Shown in pieces: positions 16,035 through 26,700 of a stretch of 64,000 nt of DNA; the stretch's first letter is position 1, and every line of letters begins with the position of its first letter. The stretch is taken from contig NZ_JACHMO010000001.1 of the NCBI RefSeq assembly GCF_014205015.1, forward strand, positions 8,804,001-8,868,000, in the 5' to 3' direction. The stretch is from Saccharothrix ecbatanensis (GTDB lineage: Bacteria; Actinomycetota; Actinomycetes; Mycobacteriales; Pseudonocardiaceae). Under the pieces are notes generated by a model, which worked only from the letters and a program-made list of their open reading frames with translations, had not been told where the DNA came from and searched no databases. The translations under genes were made by a program, and so were the position numbers.

Positions 16035-16578
16035 GCAGCGGCTGCATCGCGGCCACCATCCGCTCGGGGACGCCACCGGGCTGGGCCATCGCCACCAGGA
16101 CGCTGCGGTTGGCGTTCACCGCCAGGGTCGCGGTGCACGCCATCTCGCTGCCGCTCTGCTCGCACAGCACCCACGTGGAGTGCCCCTCCACGACCACCTC
16201 GTGGCCCTTCTCCTGCCGCGTCCGGACCTGCTCGTACTTCTGGTAGAGCGCGGCGATCACGGTCCGACCCTTGGCGGAGCCGTCGTCCAGCACGTACTGG
16301 CACGACTCCTGGATCACGTCGTCCTTGCGCGCGGGCTCTTTCTTGTACGGCCCGATCGCTTTCAGGTCGTCCGCGGTGAGCAGCCCGCACGGCTCGACGC
16401 CCGCGACCGTGCGCGCCTTGGCGATCTTCGGCGCGTCCGACGGCGCGTCCTGGGTCGGGCTGGACGTCGTCGGCGTGACCCCGGCCTGGGGCAGCGCGTC
16501 ACCGTTGACGGAGTAGCTGCACCCCGCCGACAGGAGCAGGGCCAAGGCCGTCACGAGCGCCGTGCGAGAGCTGGTCAC
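16000..16578 (-). CDS. DUF3558 lipoprotein
   Basis: 192 residues from the GTG at 16578, chosen because it gives a compact lipoprotein signal ending in LLLSAGC (lipobox cysteine near residue 20); the frame could start at 16611. A Ser/Thr/Pro linker (about 25-50) precedes a DUF3558 domain with CGLLTADDL, SCQYVLDDG and CEQSGSEMACT, whose cysteine pattern suggests disulfides. DUF3558 proteins are actinobacterial surface lipoproteins of unknown function. It is probably a single gene, convergent with the MFS gene and divergent from copD-ctaG. Confidence 0.88.
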   Translation of the reverse strand: MTSSRTALVTALALLLSAGCSYSVNGDALPQAGVTPTTSSPTQDAPSDAPKIAKARTVAGVEPCGLLTADDLKAIGPYKKEPARKDDVIQESCQYVLDDGSAKGRTVIAALYQKYEQVRTRQEKGHEVVVEGHSTWVLCEQSGSEMACTATLAVNANRSVLVAMAQPGGVPERMVAAMQPLLKAALSRLPAA

Positions 16579-16657
16579 GTCCGGCAACGGTAGTAGGTGC
16601 GATCTGTGCACGTCCGGCGGTTGGTGACAGCACAGCGCTGCCGCCTACGCTCGTGGC

Positions 16658-18640
16658 GTGCCCACTGAAGCGCCAACCCGAACCCAGCGCACCGGCCTGA
16701 TCCCGCTGCTGATCGTCGGCTCGACGGTCGCCGCACTGGTCGCGGTGGGGCTGCTCACGATCACCGGCGCGGACCGCCCGGCGCTGATCGTGGTCCGCGT
16801 GCTGACCGAGTCCGCGGCCGTGGTGACCATCGGCTCGCTGCTGCTGGCGGCGTTCCTGGTCCCGCCTCAAGAGAGCGGCACGCTGGCGGCGCACGGCTAC
16901 GCGGCCCTGCGCACGGCGGGGTTCGCGGCGTTGGTGTGGACGCTGGGCGCGGTGCTCTCGGTGCCGTTCACGGTCGCGGAGGCGCTGGGCCAGCCGGTGA
17001 CGGCGCTGCTGTACGTCAAGACGGACGAGGGTACCCAGCTGGACCTGTCGGTGCTGGTCCAGGTCGTGGGGCTGGTGGAACAGGCCAAGGCGTGGATGAT
17101 CACGGCCGTCGTGGTGGCGCTGCTGGCGTTGGGCTGCCGGCTGGTGCTGTCGTGGGGCTGGACCGCGGTGCTGTTCTTCGTGTCGGTGTTCGCGCTGGTA
17201 CCGGTGGCCGTGACGGGGCACTCGTCCGGCGGCGGCTCGCACGACGTGGCCACGGACAGCCTGCTGTACCACCTGATCGCGGCGGCGTTGTGGGTCGGCG
17301 GTCTGATCGCGCTGCTCGCGCACGGCCGGCGTGGCGGTGACCACCTGGCGTTGGCGACGACGCGGTTCTCCAAGATCGCGTTGGTCTGCTGGGTCGTGAT
17401 GGCAGCCTCGGGCGTGGTCAACGCGTGGGTTCGGCTGCCGTTGGACCAGCTCCTGAGCAGCGACTACGGCCTGCTGGTGCTCGGCAAGACGATCGCGTTG
17501 GTCGTCTTGGGTGTCGCGGGGTACTTCCAGCGCGAGCGGAGCGTGAAGCAGGTCGTCGCGACGGGCTCGGGGCGTTCGCTGCTCAAGCTCGCGGGCGTTG
17601 AGGTGCTGCTGATGTTCGTCACGATCGGCCTGGCCGCGGCGCTGAGCCGCACGCCTCCGCCGGTCGAGGGACGGGTGCTGCCGAGCACGGTGGAGCTGCG
17701 CATCGGCTACGACCTGCCCGGTGCGCCGACGTTGGCCAGGCTGCTGTTCGAGTGGCGGTTCAGCCTGGTCTTCGGCACGGTCTTCCTCGCTTTGGCCGCG
17801 CTGTACGCGGTGGGCGTGTGGCGGCTGCGCAAGCGTGGTGACGCGTGGCCGGTGGGCCGCACGATCGCGTGGATCTCGGGCTGCCTGACCGTGGTGTTCG
17901 CCACGTCGTCCGGTGTCGGCCGCTACGCGCCCGCGATGTTCAGCGTGCACATGGAAGCGCACATGCTGCTGTCCATGCTGGCGCCGGTCCTGCTGGTGCT
18001 GGGCGGTCCGGTGACGTTGGCGATGCGTGCGTTGCCCACGGCGGGCAAGGGCAATCCGCCGGGGCCGCGCGAGTGGGTGCTGGCGCTCGTGCACTCGCGG
18101 GTGGCGAGGGCGCTGACGAACCCGTTGATCGCGCTGGCGCTGTTCGTGGGCTCGTTCTACGGCCTGTACTTCTCCGGCTTGTTCGACGCGGCGCTGGACT
18201 ACCACTGGGCGCACTTGGTGATGAACGCCCACTTCATCCTGGTCGGCTACACGTTCTACTGGCCGGTGATCGGGATCGACCCGTCGCCGAACCGGCTGCC
18301 GCCGCTGGGACGGCTGGGCCTGCTGTTCGCCTCGATCCCGTTCCACGCGTTCTTCGGCATCGTGCTGATGAGCTCCCAGACCGTGATCGGCGACAACTTC
18401 TACCGGTCGCTCGGCCTGCCGTGGGTGACGTCGCAGCTGGAGGACCAGCGGCTCGGCGGCGGCATCGCGTGGGCGGCGGGGGAGGTGCCGCTGATCGTGG
18501 TGATGGTGGCGCTGTTGGTGCAATGGGCCAGGTCGGACAGCCGCGAAGCCCGCCGGTCGGACCGGCGGGCTGACGCGGACGGTGACGCGGACCTCGTCGC
18601 GTACAACGCGATGCTGCGCAAGATGTCCGGTAAAGACTGA
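16658..18640 (+). CDS. CopD-CtaG fusion membrane protein (copper resistance / cytochrome oxidase assembly)
   Basis: 660 residues from a GTG, with some 15 hydrophobic segments. The N-terminal half (about 1-340) is CopD-like (YHLIAAALWVGGLIALLAHG). The C-terminal half (about 370-640) is the caa3-type CtaG domain with MFSVHMEAHMLLSMLAPVLL, HLVMNAHFILVGY and FHAFFGIVLM, the histidines and methionines of which can bind copper. Such fusions are common in actinomycetes and are thought to deliver copper to cytochrome oxidase at the membrane. The tail is short and charged. It is a single gene followed within 6 bp by the convergent end of an ABC permease. Confidence 0.9.
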   Translation: MPTEAPTRTQRTGLIPLLIVGSTVAALVAVGLLTITGADRPALIVVRVLTESAAVVTIGSLLLAAFLVPPQESGTLAAHGYAALRTAGFAALVWTLGAVLSVPFTVAEALGQPVTALLYVKTDEGTQLDLSVLVQVVGLVEQAKAWMITAVVVALLALGCRLVLSWGWTAVLFFVSVFALVPVAVTGHSSGGGSHDVATDSLLYHLIAAALWVGGLIALLAHGRRGGDHLALATTRFSKIALVCWVVMAASGVVNAWVRLPLDQLLSSDYGLLVLGKTIALVVLGVAGYFQRERSVKQVVATGSGRSLLKLAGVEVLLMFVTIGLAAALSRTPPPVEGRVLPSTVELRIGYDLPGAPTLARLLFEWRFSLVFGTVFLALAALYAVGVWRLRKRGDAWPVGRTIAWISGCLTVVFATSSGVGRYAPAMFSVHMEAHMLLSMLAPVLLVLGGPVTLAMRALPTAGKGNPPGPREWVLALVHSRVARALTNPLIALALFVGSFYGLYFSGLFDAALDYHWAHLVMNAHFILVGYTFYWPVIGIDPSPNRLPPLGRLGLLFASIPFHAFFGIVLMSSQTVIGDNFYRSLGLPWVTSQLEDQRLGGGIAWAAGEVPLIVVMVALLVQWARSDSREARRSDRRADADGDADLVAYNAMLRKMSGKD

Positions 18641-18645
18641 TCTCT

Positions 18646-19461
18646 CTAGAGCGGGCGGCGGAAGCCCTTCACGGCCATGACCCAGCCTGCGGCGGCCAGC
18701 ACGGCGCTGGTCACGAGCGCGCCCACCACACCGCTGACGGGCTGGTCGAGCGCCAGCGAGCGCGCCGCGTCCACCGCGAACGTCAACGGGTTGACGTTCG
18801 CGACCGCCTGGAGCCAGCCGGGCAGGCCGCTGACCGGCACGTACGCGCTGGACGCGAACATCAGCGGGAACATGGCCAGGAAGCCCACGGTCTGCATCAG
18901 CTCGGCGTTGCGCAGCCAGGCGGCGATGGCGAGGAAGATCCAGCCCAGACCCCAACCGACGGCCAGCGCCAGCGCGAGTGCCGCTGCGATGCCGACGACC
19001 CCGCCCGCGGGGGAGAAGCCGAACACCACGACGGCGAACACCAGCATCAGCAGCAGCTGCGAGGCCGTGCGGACCAGGTCGGACAGGCTGCGGGCGACCA
19101 GCACCGAGCCCGAACGGATCGGCAGCGAGCGGAACCGGGCCAGGACGCCGTTCTTCATGTCCGTGACCAGGCCGACGCCCGCCTGGAGCGCGGACTGCAT
19201 GGCCGTGTTGACCAGGATCGCGGGCATCAGGAAGTCGATGTAGGCGACGCCCTGCGGGAAGCCGGGCGTGTTGGCGATGCTGGCGAAGATCTGGCTGAAC
19301 AGGGTGAGCATGATCAGCGGTTGGAGGATGCTGAACACGATCATCCGCGGGTCGCTGACCAGCGTGCGGAGCGACCGTTGGGTCAGCACGAGCACCTGGG
19401 TGCCGAAGCCTGTGCCGCGCCAGCGGGTCTGCGGCGGGGCGGCAGCGGTGGTGGTGGTCAT
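18646..19461 (-). CDS. ABC-2 type transporter permease (DrrB-like)
   Basis: 271 residues with six membrane segments. The N-terminal cytoplasmic part has LVLTQRSLRTLVSDPRMIVF and the core FRSLPIRSGSVLVARSLSDL, both typical of daunorubicin-resistance DrrB permeases, followed by NPLTFAVDAARSL. It starts 13 bp after the ATPase gene and forms an exporter with it. Regulation comes from the TetR gene at the head of the same transcript. Confidence 0.92.
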   Translation of the reverse strand: MTTTTAAAPPQTRWRGTGFGTQVLVLTQRSLRTLVSDPRMIVFSILQPLIMLTLFSQIFASIANTPGFPQGVAYIDFLMPAILVNTAMQSALQAGVGLVTDMKNGVLARFRSLPIRSGSVLVARSLSDLVRTASQLLLMLVFAVVVFGFSPAGGVVGIAAALALALAVGWGLGWIFLAIAAWLRNAELMQTVGFLAMFPLMFASSAYVPVSGLPGWLQAVANVNPLTFAVDAARSLALDQPVSGVVGALVTSAVLAAAGWVMAVKGFRRPL

Positions 19462-19474
19462 TCGGGGCTCCTGT

Positions 19475-20422
19475 TCAGGCCGCGTGCTGCGCGAGGGTGA
19501 GGTACACGTCGTCCAGGGTCGGTTCGCCCAGGGCCAGTTCGGTGGCCTCCAGGCCGACCTCGTCCAGGGCGCGGACCACGGTGGCGATCTCGCGGGACGA
19601 CGTGACCGGCGCGGTCAGCGTGTTCTGCGCGCTCACGGGCTGGAGACCGGCCCGTTCGAGGGCTCCGGAGGCCTTGGGGACGTCCGAGGCGTCGGCCAGG
19701 GTGACGGTGACCGTGCGCTGGCCGACCTGGGCCTTCAGCTCGGCGCTGGTGCCCGCGGCGACGACCTTGCCCTTCGAGAGCACGGTGATCGAGTCGGCGA
19801 GGCGGTCGGCCTCGTCCAGGTACTGGGTGGTGAGCAGGACCGTGGTGCCGTCGGTGACCAGGCCTTCCACGATCTCCCACAGGCCGAGCCGGCCGGCCGG
19901 GTCGAGGCCCGTGGTCGGCTCGTCCAGGAAGATCACCTCGGGGTGGCCGACGAGGCTCGCGGCCAGGTCGAGGCGTCGCCGCATGCCGCCCGAGTAGCTG
20001 CGGGACTGCTTCTTCGCGGCGTCCGCCAGCCCGAACAGCTCCAGCAGCTCGTGGCCCCTGGCCCTGGCCTCACGCGGGCTCGCGCCGAGCAGCCGGGCGA
20101 TCAGGATCAGGTTGTCCAGGCCGGACAGCTGCTCGTCCACGGAGGCGAACTGGCCGGTCAGGCCGATCCGGCTGCGCACCTCGTGCCCCCGGGAAACGAC
20201 GTCGAACCCGGCCACCCTGGCACTGCCCGAGTCCGGCGGCAGCGTCGTGGTGAGCACGTTGACCAGCGTCGTCTTGCCCGCCCCGTTGTGGCCGAGCAGG
20301 CCGAGCACGGTGCCCCTCGGCACGGCGATGCTGACCCCGTCGAGCGCCTTCTCCTCGCCGAACGCCTTGCCGACGTCGGTCGCTTCGATCATCAGGTCGG
20401 TCACTTCATCCCCCTCGTTCAC
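19475..20422 (-). CDS. ABC transporter ATP-binding protein (DrrA-like)
   Basis: 315 residues. Both the GTG at 20422 and the GTG at 20404 have a GAGGGG ribosome site, so the first six residues are uncertain. Walker A GHNGAGKT, signature YSGGMRRRLDL, Walker B VIFLDEPTTGLD and switch LLTTQYLDEADRLAD are all intact. The C-terminal extension of about 80 residues is typical of DrrA. It energises the permease downstream. Substrate is unknown but is probably a hydrophobic drug or metabolite. Confidence 0.93.
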   Translation of the reverse strand: MNEGDEVTDLMIEATDVGKAFGEEKALDGVSIAVPRGTVLGLLGHNGAGKTTLVNVLTTTLPPDSGSARVAGFDVVSRGHEVRSRIGLTGQFASVDEQLSGLDNLILIARLLGASPREARARGHELLELFGLADAAKKQSRSYSGGMRRRLDLAASLVGHPEVIFLDEPTTGLDPAGRLGLWEIVEGLVTDGTTVLLTTQYLDEADRLADSITVLSKGKVVAAGTSAELKAQVGQRTVTVTLADASDVPKASGALERAGLQPVSAQNTLTAPVTSSREIATVVRALDEVGLEATELALGEPTLDDVYLTLAQHAA

Positions 20423-20435
20423 GTCATCCCCTCAG

Positions 20436-21035
20436 TCACTTCTTCACGCCGTGCAGGAACAGCTCCACGAGCAGGTCGGCGTCGGCGGTCGAGTCGCCGA
20501 AGCCCTTGCCCTGCATCCGGTTGGTGAACACGAGCCCGAGCAGCAGGCGTGCGGCCAGGGACGGGTCGACGCGCAGGTCGTCGTCCGGCCCGAACAGCGA
20601 CGCGACCTGCTCGGCGATCTGTTGCATCTCCGCCGGCGGGCCCTTGTGCTTGCGGTCGGCGTCCGGGTCGTAGCCCGAGTCGCGGAGCACGCTCATCAGC
20701 TTCCAGAGCCGGTCGAGGTAGCTGGAGACGGCGCTGATGGCCCAGGAGAGGCGTTCGGCGAGGGCGCCCGCCTGCCTCGCCTGGTCGATCAGTGCCAGCT
20801 CGGAGTCGATCGCCAGGACCGTCCGCACGCAGGTGTGGATCAGTTCCTGCTTGTCCTTGAACGCCCGGAAGACGGTGCCCTCCGCGATGCCGGCCGCCTT
20901 GGCGATCTGGCTGGTCGTGACGTTGGCGCCGTGCTCGAAGAGCAGTGGGACGGTGGCGGTGACGATCGCCTCGCGGCGGTCCTCGGGGCTCATCGCGGGC
21001 GCGCGCCGACGGCGTTGGGTGCTGTCCTCGGGCAT
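20436..21035 (-). CDS. TetR-family repressor of the ABC exporter
   Basis: 199 residues. The N-terminal HTH (VTTSQIAKAAGIAEGTVFRA followed by FKDKQEL) is canonical. The helical ligand domain ends with LFLHGVKK. The gene heads an operon with the exporter ATPase, which begins 13 bp after its stop, and the permease. Two palindromes just upstream are its likely operators, implying autorepression relieved by the exported compound. Confidence 0.93.
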   Translation of the reverse strand: MPEDSTQRRRRAPAMSPEDRREAIVTATVPLLFEHGANVTTSQIAKAAGIAEGTVFRAFKDKQELIHTCVRTVLAIDSELALIDQARQAGALAERLSWAISAVSSYLDRLWKLMSVLRDSGYDPDADRKHKGPPAEMQQIAEQVASLFGPDDDLRVDPSLAARLLLGLVFTNRMQGKGFGDSTADADLLVELFLHGVKK

Positions 21036-21046
21036 GTGCCCATCTT

Positions 21047-21088
21047 ATGAGTGAGTCCTCACTCATGTCAACGAGTGAGCGCTCACTC
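21047..21088. promoter_or_regulatory. two TetR operators
   Basis: 21047-21066 has 9-bp arms ATGAGTGAG/CTCACTCAT around TC. 21073-21088 is a perfect 16-bp palindrome GAGTGAGCGCTCACTC. Both share GAGTGAG half-sites and lie 12-53 bp upstream of the TetR start. Confidence 0.8.
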
Positions 21089-21198
21089 ATTCAATTATGC
21101 ATGCCCCAAGCAGTTGTCCACAGATCCCGAACCGCCCCTGTCCCAGCACCCCGACCCCCGGCAACCTGGTCCCAAGCGATCGACAACAGGAGGCGGAA

Positions 21199-21690
21199 AT
21201 GGCCTACAACGAGTCCAGGGTCACCATCTGCGGGAACGTGGCCAGCGCGGTCACCCACACCAAGGTCGGCACCGGTTTCAGCCGGGCGAAGTTCCGGCTG
21301 TTCACCGCCGAGCGGGTGTGGGATGCGGAGGACCGCAGCTGGAGCGACGGCGCGAAGATGTTCCTGACGGTCACCTGCTGGCGGATGCTCGCGGACAACG
21401 CGCACGCGTCGTTGAACAGGGGTGACCCGGTGGTGATCACCGGTCGGCTGGCGATCAAGGACGTGGAGCACGACGGGAAGGTCAGCCAGCTCGTGGAGGT
21501 CGAGGCCACCGCGATCGGGCCCAACCTGGCCTTGTGCACCGCGACACCCCTGCGGACCAGGCTCGCGCCTGACGCCATCGAGGCCCGTGCGGCGCCCGAG
21601 ATCGTCGCGCCCCGGAAAGAGGACGAGTTGCCGCTGATCCTCACGGTCGGGTCGGAGGCGCCGAAGGAGGTGGCCGAAGTGCCGTTCTGA
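21199..21690 (+). CDS. single-stranded DNA-binding protein paralogue
   Basis: 163 residues, ATG preceded by AGGAGG. The OB-fold runs over about residues 1-110 (MAYNESRVTICGNVASAVTH, FRLFTAERVWD, FLTVTCWRMLADNAHASLNRGDPVVITGRL). The C-terminal tail lacks the Asp-rich DDDIPF ending of the main replicative SSB and ends EVPF, so it is a secondary SSB. It lies directly upstream of ettA as Rv2478c does in M. tuberculosis, supporting orthology to that SSB-like protein. It may help recombination or natural DNA uptake; the role is inferred. Confidence 0.88.
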   Translation: MAYNESRVTICGNVASAVTHTKVGTGFSRAKFRLFTAERVWDAEDRSWSDGAKMFLTVTCWRMLADNAHASLNRGDPVVITGRLAIKDVEHDGKVSQLVEVEATAIGPNLALCTATPLRTRLAPDAIEARAAPEIVAPRKEDELPLILTVGSEAPKEVAEVPF

Positions 21691-21691
21691 G

Positions 21692-21728
21692 CCGATCGGG
21701 CTACAAGGGGTTCCGTTCACCCGATCGG
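21692..21728. terminator. hairpin after ssb
   Basis: CCGATCGGG and CCCGATCGG form a perfect 9-bp stem around a 19-nt loop immediately after the ssb stop. The long loop makes it a moderate terminator candidate. Confidence 0.45.
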
Positions 21729-22008
21729 GGCGGAGAATGCGCGGGCAGTCGTCGCTGTTGCGAGCGTGGAGGAGGGAGGTCGTCGGGTCGGCGCCAGGGC
21801 CGGATCCGCACGCAGGCATCGGGGTTCGACAGTGCACCGAGTTCGCGCATCCGGTCGGACGCGCTGGTCGTAGGGGTCGCGCAAGGCGTGCCGTCCGACC
21901 ATCCGACGGCCGGGGTTGCCCACGTTCGCGTTAACTCTGCGCTGCGCCCACGTCCGTTGCCGGCGTCCGAGGTTCGGGCCCGATCGGCACCGCTCTACGA
22001 TCGCGGGC
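21729..22008. other. intergenic stretch before ettA, no gene seen
   Basis: No frame here has a start, ribosome site and coding-like composition. The stretch presumably carries the ettA promoter and untranslated leader. Confidence 0.5.
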
Positions 22009-23685
<1,677 letters not shown>

Positions 23686-23703
23686 GAGCCGGGAACCTGC
23701 ATC

Positions 23704-26700
23704 GTGGCGGCGAGGGGCGAGGCGCGGGCGGACGTCGAGGTGAGCACGCTGGTCGTGCCCGCCTGGCGGCTGCGTTGGCGGGCACCGGAGCTTGCTCTGG
23801 TGCTGGGCGAGCGCGCCGTCGCCCTCGCCTCGGCCCGCCGTGACGAGGTGGACAGGTTGCGCGCGGAGGCCCTGGTGGTCTTCGCGAGCAACCGCATGGG
23901 CCGGGGAGTGCGGACAGCGGACCGTGCGCTGGACGCCCTCAAGGCGGCCGAGGCCGAGTCCGAGCAGGAAACGGCCTGGCGGCTGCGCGTCGAACTCGCG
24001 GACAGCGCCAGGTCGGTAGGAGCACCCCTGACGGGCTTCGCCGCGGTGCGTCCCGTTCTCGAAGCCGAGAACGTCCCACCGGGCCTCCGTGCCGCCGCGC
24101 TCGTCCAGGCCAGCGAGTGCCTGGTGTCGGTGGGTCGTGGCGAGGCCTTGTCCCAGGCATTGGTCGAAGCGGACCACCTCTTCCAGGCGGACCCGCTGCT
24201 GGACCACGACACGACCCTCCTGCACCGCGCCCTGCTCCGAGCCGCCTCCGGAGGCCAACACCGTCGTTGGGGCGACCTCCAAGCGGCGACCGCGGCGTGC
24301 CGCGACGGCCTGGCCCTGCTGGAGAGCCTCAAGGAGGCGGAGTCGGACAACGGCCAGGTGCGCGGCAGGCTCACCGTCGAGCTGGTCTGCGCCCTGCTGG
24401 ACCTGAACAAGCCGGGCGAGGCGTCGGAAGTCGGCACCCCGCTCCTGGAACGCCCGGTGCGAGCCCCGTCCGCGTCCACCACGGGGTGGCTCCGGTTGGC
24501 CCTGGCCACCAGGGTCCACCTCCCGGCCGGTCGGGTCGACCAGGCACGCGACCTGCTCCGTGACGCGGCGGACAGCGCGGAACGCCACCAGCTGGACCTG
24601 CTCCTGGGGGAGAGCCTCCTGGCACTCGCCCACGTTCACGAGGTGGGCGGCAACCTGACGGAGGCCCTGGCCAACCTGCGCTCGGCTCACGCGGCCGAAC
24701 GCAGGCGTGCGAGGGCGGTCTACGCGGTGAGGGCACGGCTGGCCGCCGAGTTCTCCGGCGTCCACCGCCGGCCGGCCGGCAGCCTGCACGACGAACTGAC
24801 CGCCCTGCTCCGCACCGGAACCCAAACCGCACCGCCTCCCGCAGAGGCCGAACTGGCGCCGGAGGCCAAGCAACAACTCCGCCAGTGGCGTCCAGTGCAG
24901 ATGCACCGCAACGAGGGCGTGCGCGTCAAGCGCTCCCGCCGTGCGGCCGAGGACATGACGGCGGAAGGCATCTCGGCAGCAAGGGCCCACGCCGCCGACC
25001 GCTGGCGCTTGGTGCAGCCGTTCGGAGACGCCGAGTCGTCGGGCGATGCTGAGCCATTCGCCAACGCGGAGCCATTCGGAGACGCGGAGCCACTGGCAGA
25101 CGCGGCGCCGGAGCCCCAGCCCGGAGGCCACCGCCGAGCCGCAGCCGCGGAAGCCATCCCACCGTCTCCCGCGCAGACGTCCCCAGCGCAACCATCCGCA
25201 ACGCAACCGTCCCCAACCCAACCGCCCAGGACCGAACCGGCCCCCACCCAGGGCCGCCCGGAACACGCAAGGAGCGGCCAAGCCAGGCCGCACTCACCCA
25301 TCTCTCCACCCCCCACCGCTGCCCCCGCCCGGACCGGCACGAACGTCGCCGCCAGCGCCGCCAGCGCCACAAATCTCGCCAGTGCAGGTCTCAACGACGG
25401 CGGCACCCCCAACACCCGCCAAGCGCCCGTCACACCGACCCCCAACCCCGCCGGCGCACCACGCCAAGCCTCTACGGAGTCGACCGGTGGCGCGCCAAGC
25501 GGTGCCCGTCACGGTTCCGCAGCGCGCGTCGGTGCCCCTTTCAGCGGTGGAGCCGACGATTCGGCGGTGTCGGCCGGTGGTCCTTCCGGTGCTGGGCGCG
25601 ATGATTCGCCGGTGCCGGGTGGCAGTCCTGCCGGCGCTGTTCGCCAGGATGCCGCAGTGTCGGCTGATGGCCCTGTGAGCGTCGGGCGCGATGGTCCCGC
25701 CGTGTCGACCAGTGGTTCCGCCGGTGCCCCGCGCCACGGTTCCGCACCGCTGACCGGAGGCCCTGCCAGCGGTGGCCACCATGATCCGGCCATGTCGACC
25801 AGTGACCTCTCTGGCGCTGCGCACCACGATTCCGCTGTGCCGGCCGGTGGTCCTGCCGGCGCTGCCCACCATGTTCCCGCGATGTCGGCTGGCGGCTCTT
25901 CCGGCGGTGTGGGTGTTGTGGGCCATGAACCCGCTGCGCTGACTGGGAGTTCTGTCAGCAGTGGCCCTGCTGGCGCTGCCCGCCATGATTCCGCCGCACT
26001 GACTGGTGGCGCTGTCGGTGGTGGTCGCGTCGACTCGGCTGTGTCGCCGGGTGACTCTGTTGATGTTGGTGGACAGCAACGATCTGCCGCGTCGGGTGGT
26101 CGGCCTACGGGTGGTGCGGTTCAGGACGTTGGCGCGTTGGCCAGTGGTCCCGCTGGTGGTGCGCGCCAAGGCCCGGCTGTGGCCAGCGGTCGCCCTGCGT
26201 TGGCTGGTGGCTTCGTGGGCGGTACGGGGGCGGGGCTTGGTGGTGGTGGGGGCTTTGGGATTGCGGAGCCTGGCTCCGGCACGCCTGGCGCTGGTTATGG
26301 CGGCGGTGTGGGGCTTGGCGATGGCGGGTTGAGCGGCGGGGTTTCGGGAGGTGTCGCTTCGTCCGGTGATGGTGGTGTGGGCGGGGTGGGGCATACCGGT
26401 TCTTCGTCTGGCGGTGGCGCTGCAGGGGGCGTTGGGGCTGTTGGCGGCGGTGGGTTGAGTGGTTCGCCGCAGGGCGGCCCGGCTGGCGGTGGTTCGGCGG
26501 GCCGCGGTCCGGCGGTGGTTGGCTCGGCTGGTGCCGGCGGTGCCTCAGCGAGCGGTGGGTTGGCTGGTGGTCGTTCGGTTGGTGGCGGCGCTGGTGGTGG
26601 TTCGGGGCTTGGTGGTGGTGTTGTAGGGCTCGGGCCGTTGGCGGCTGGTGACTTGGAGTCGGCTGTGGCGGACCAATCCATCACTTCTTCCGGTGGGGCG

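Noticed and set aside
16499..18955. 818-residue minus-strand open frame over copD-ctaG
   Set aside because: Extremely Arg/Gln/His-rich with no domain. The plus-strand frame has coherent membrane segments and CtaG motifs.
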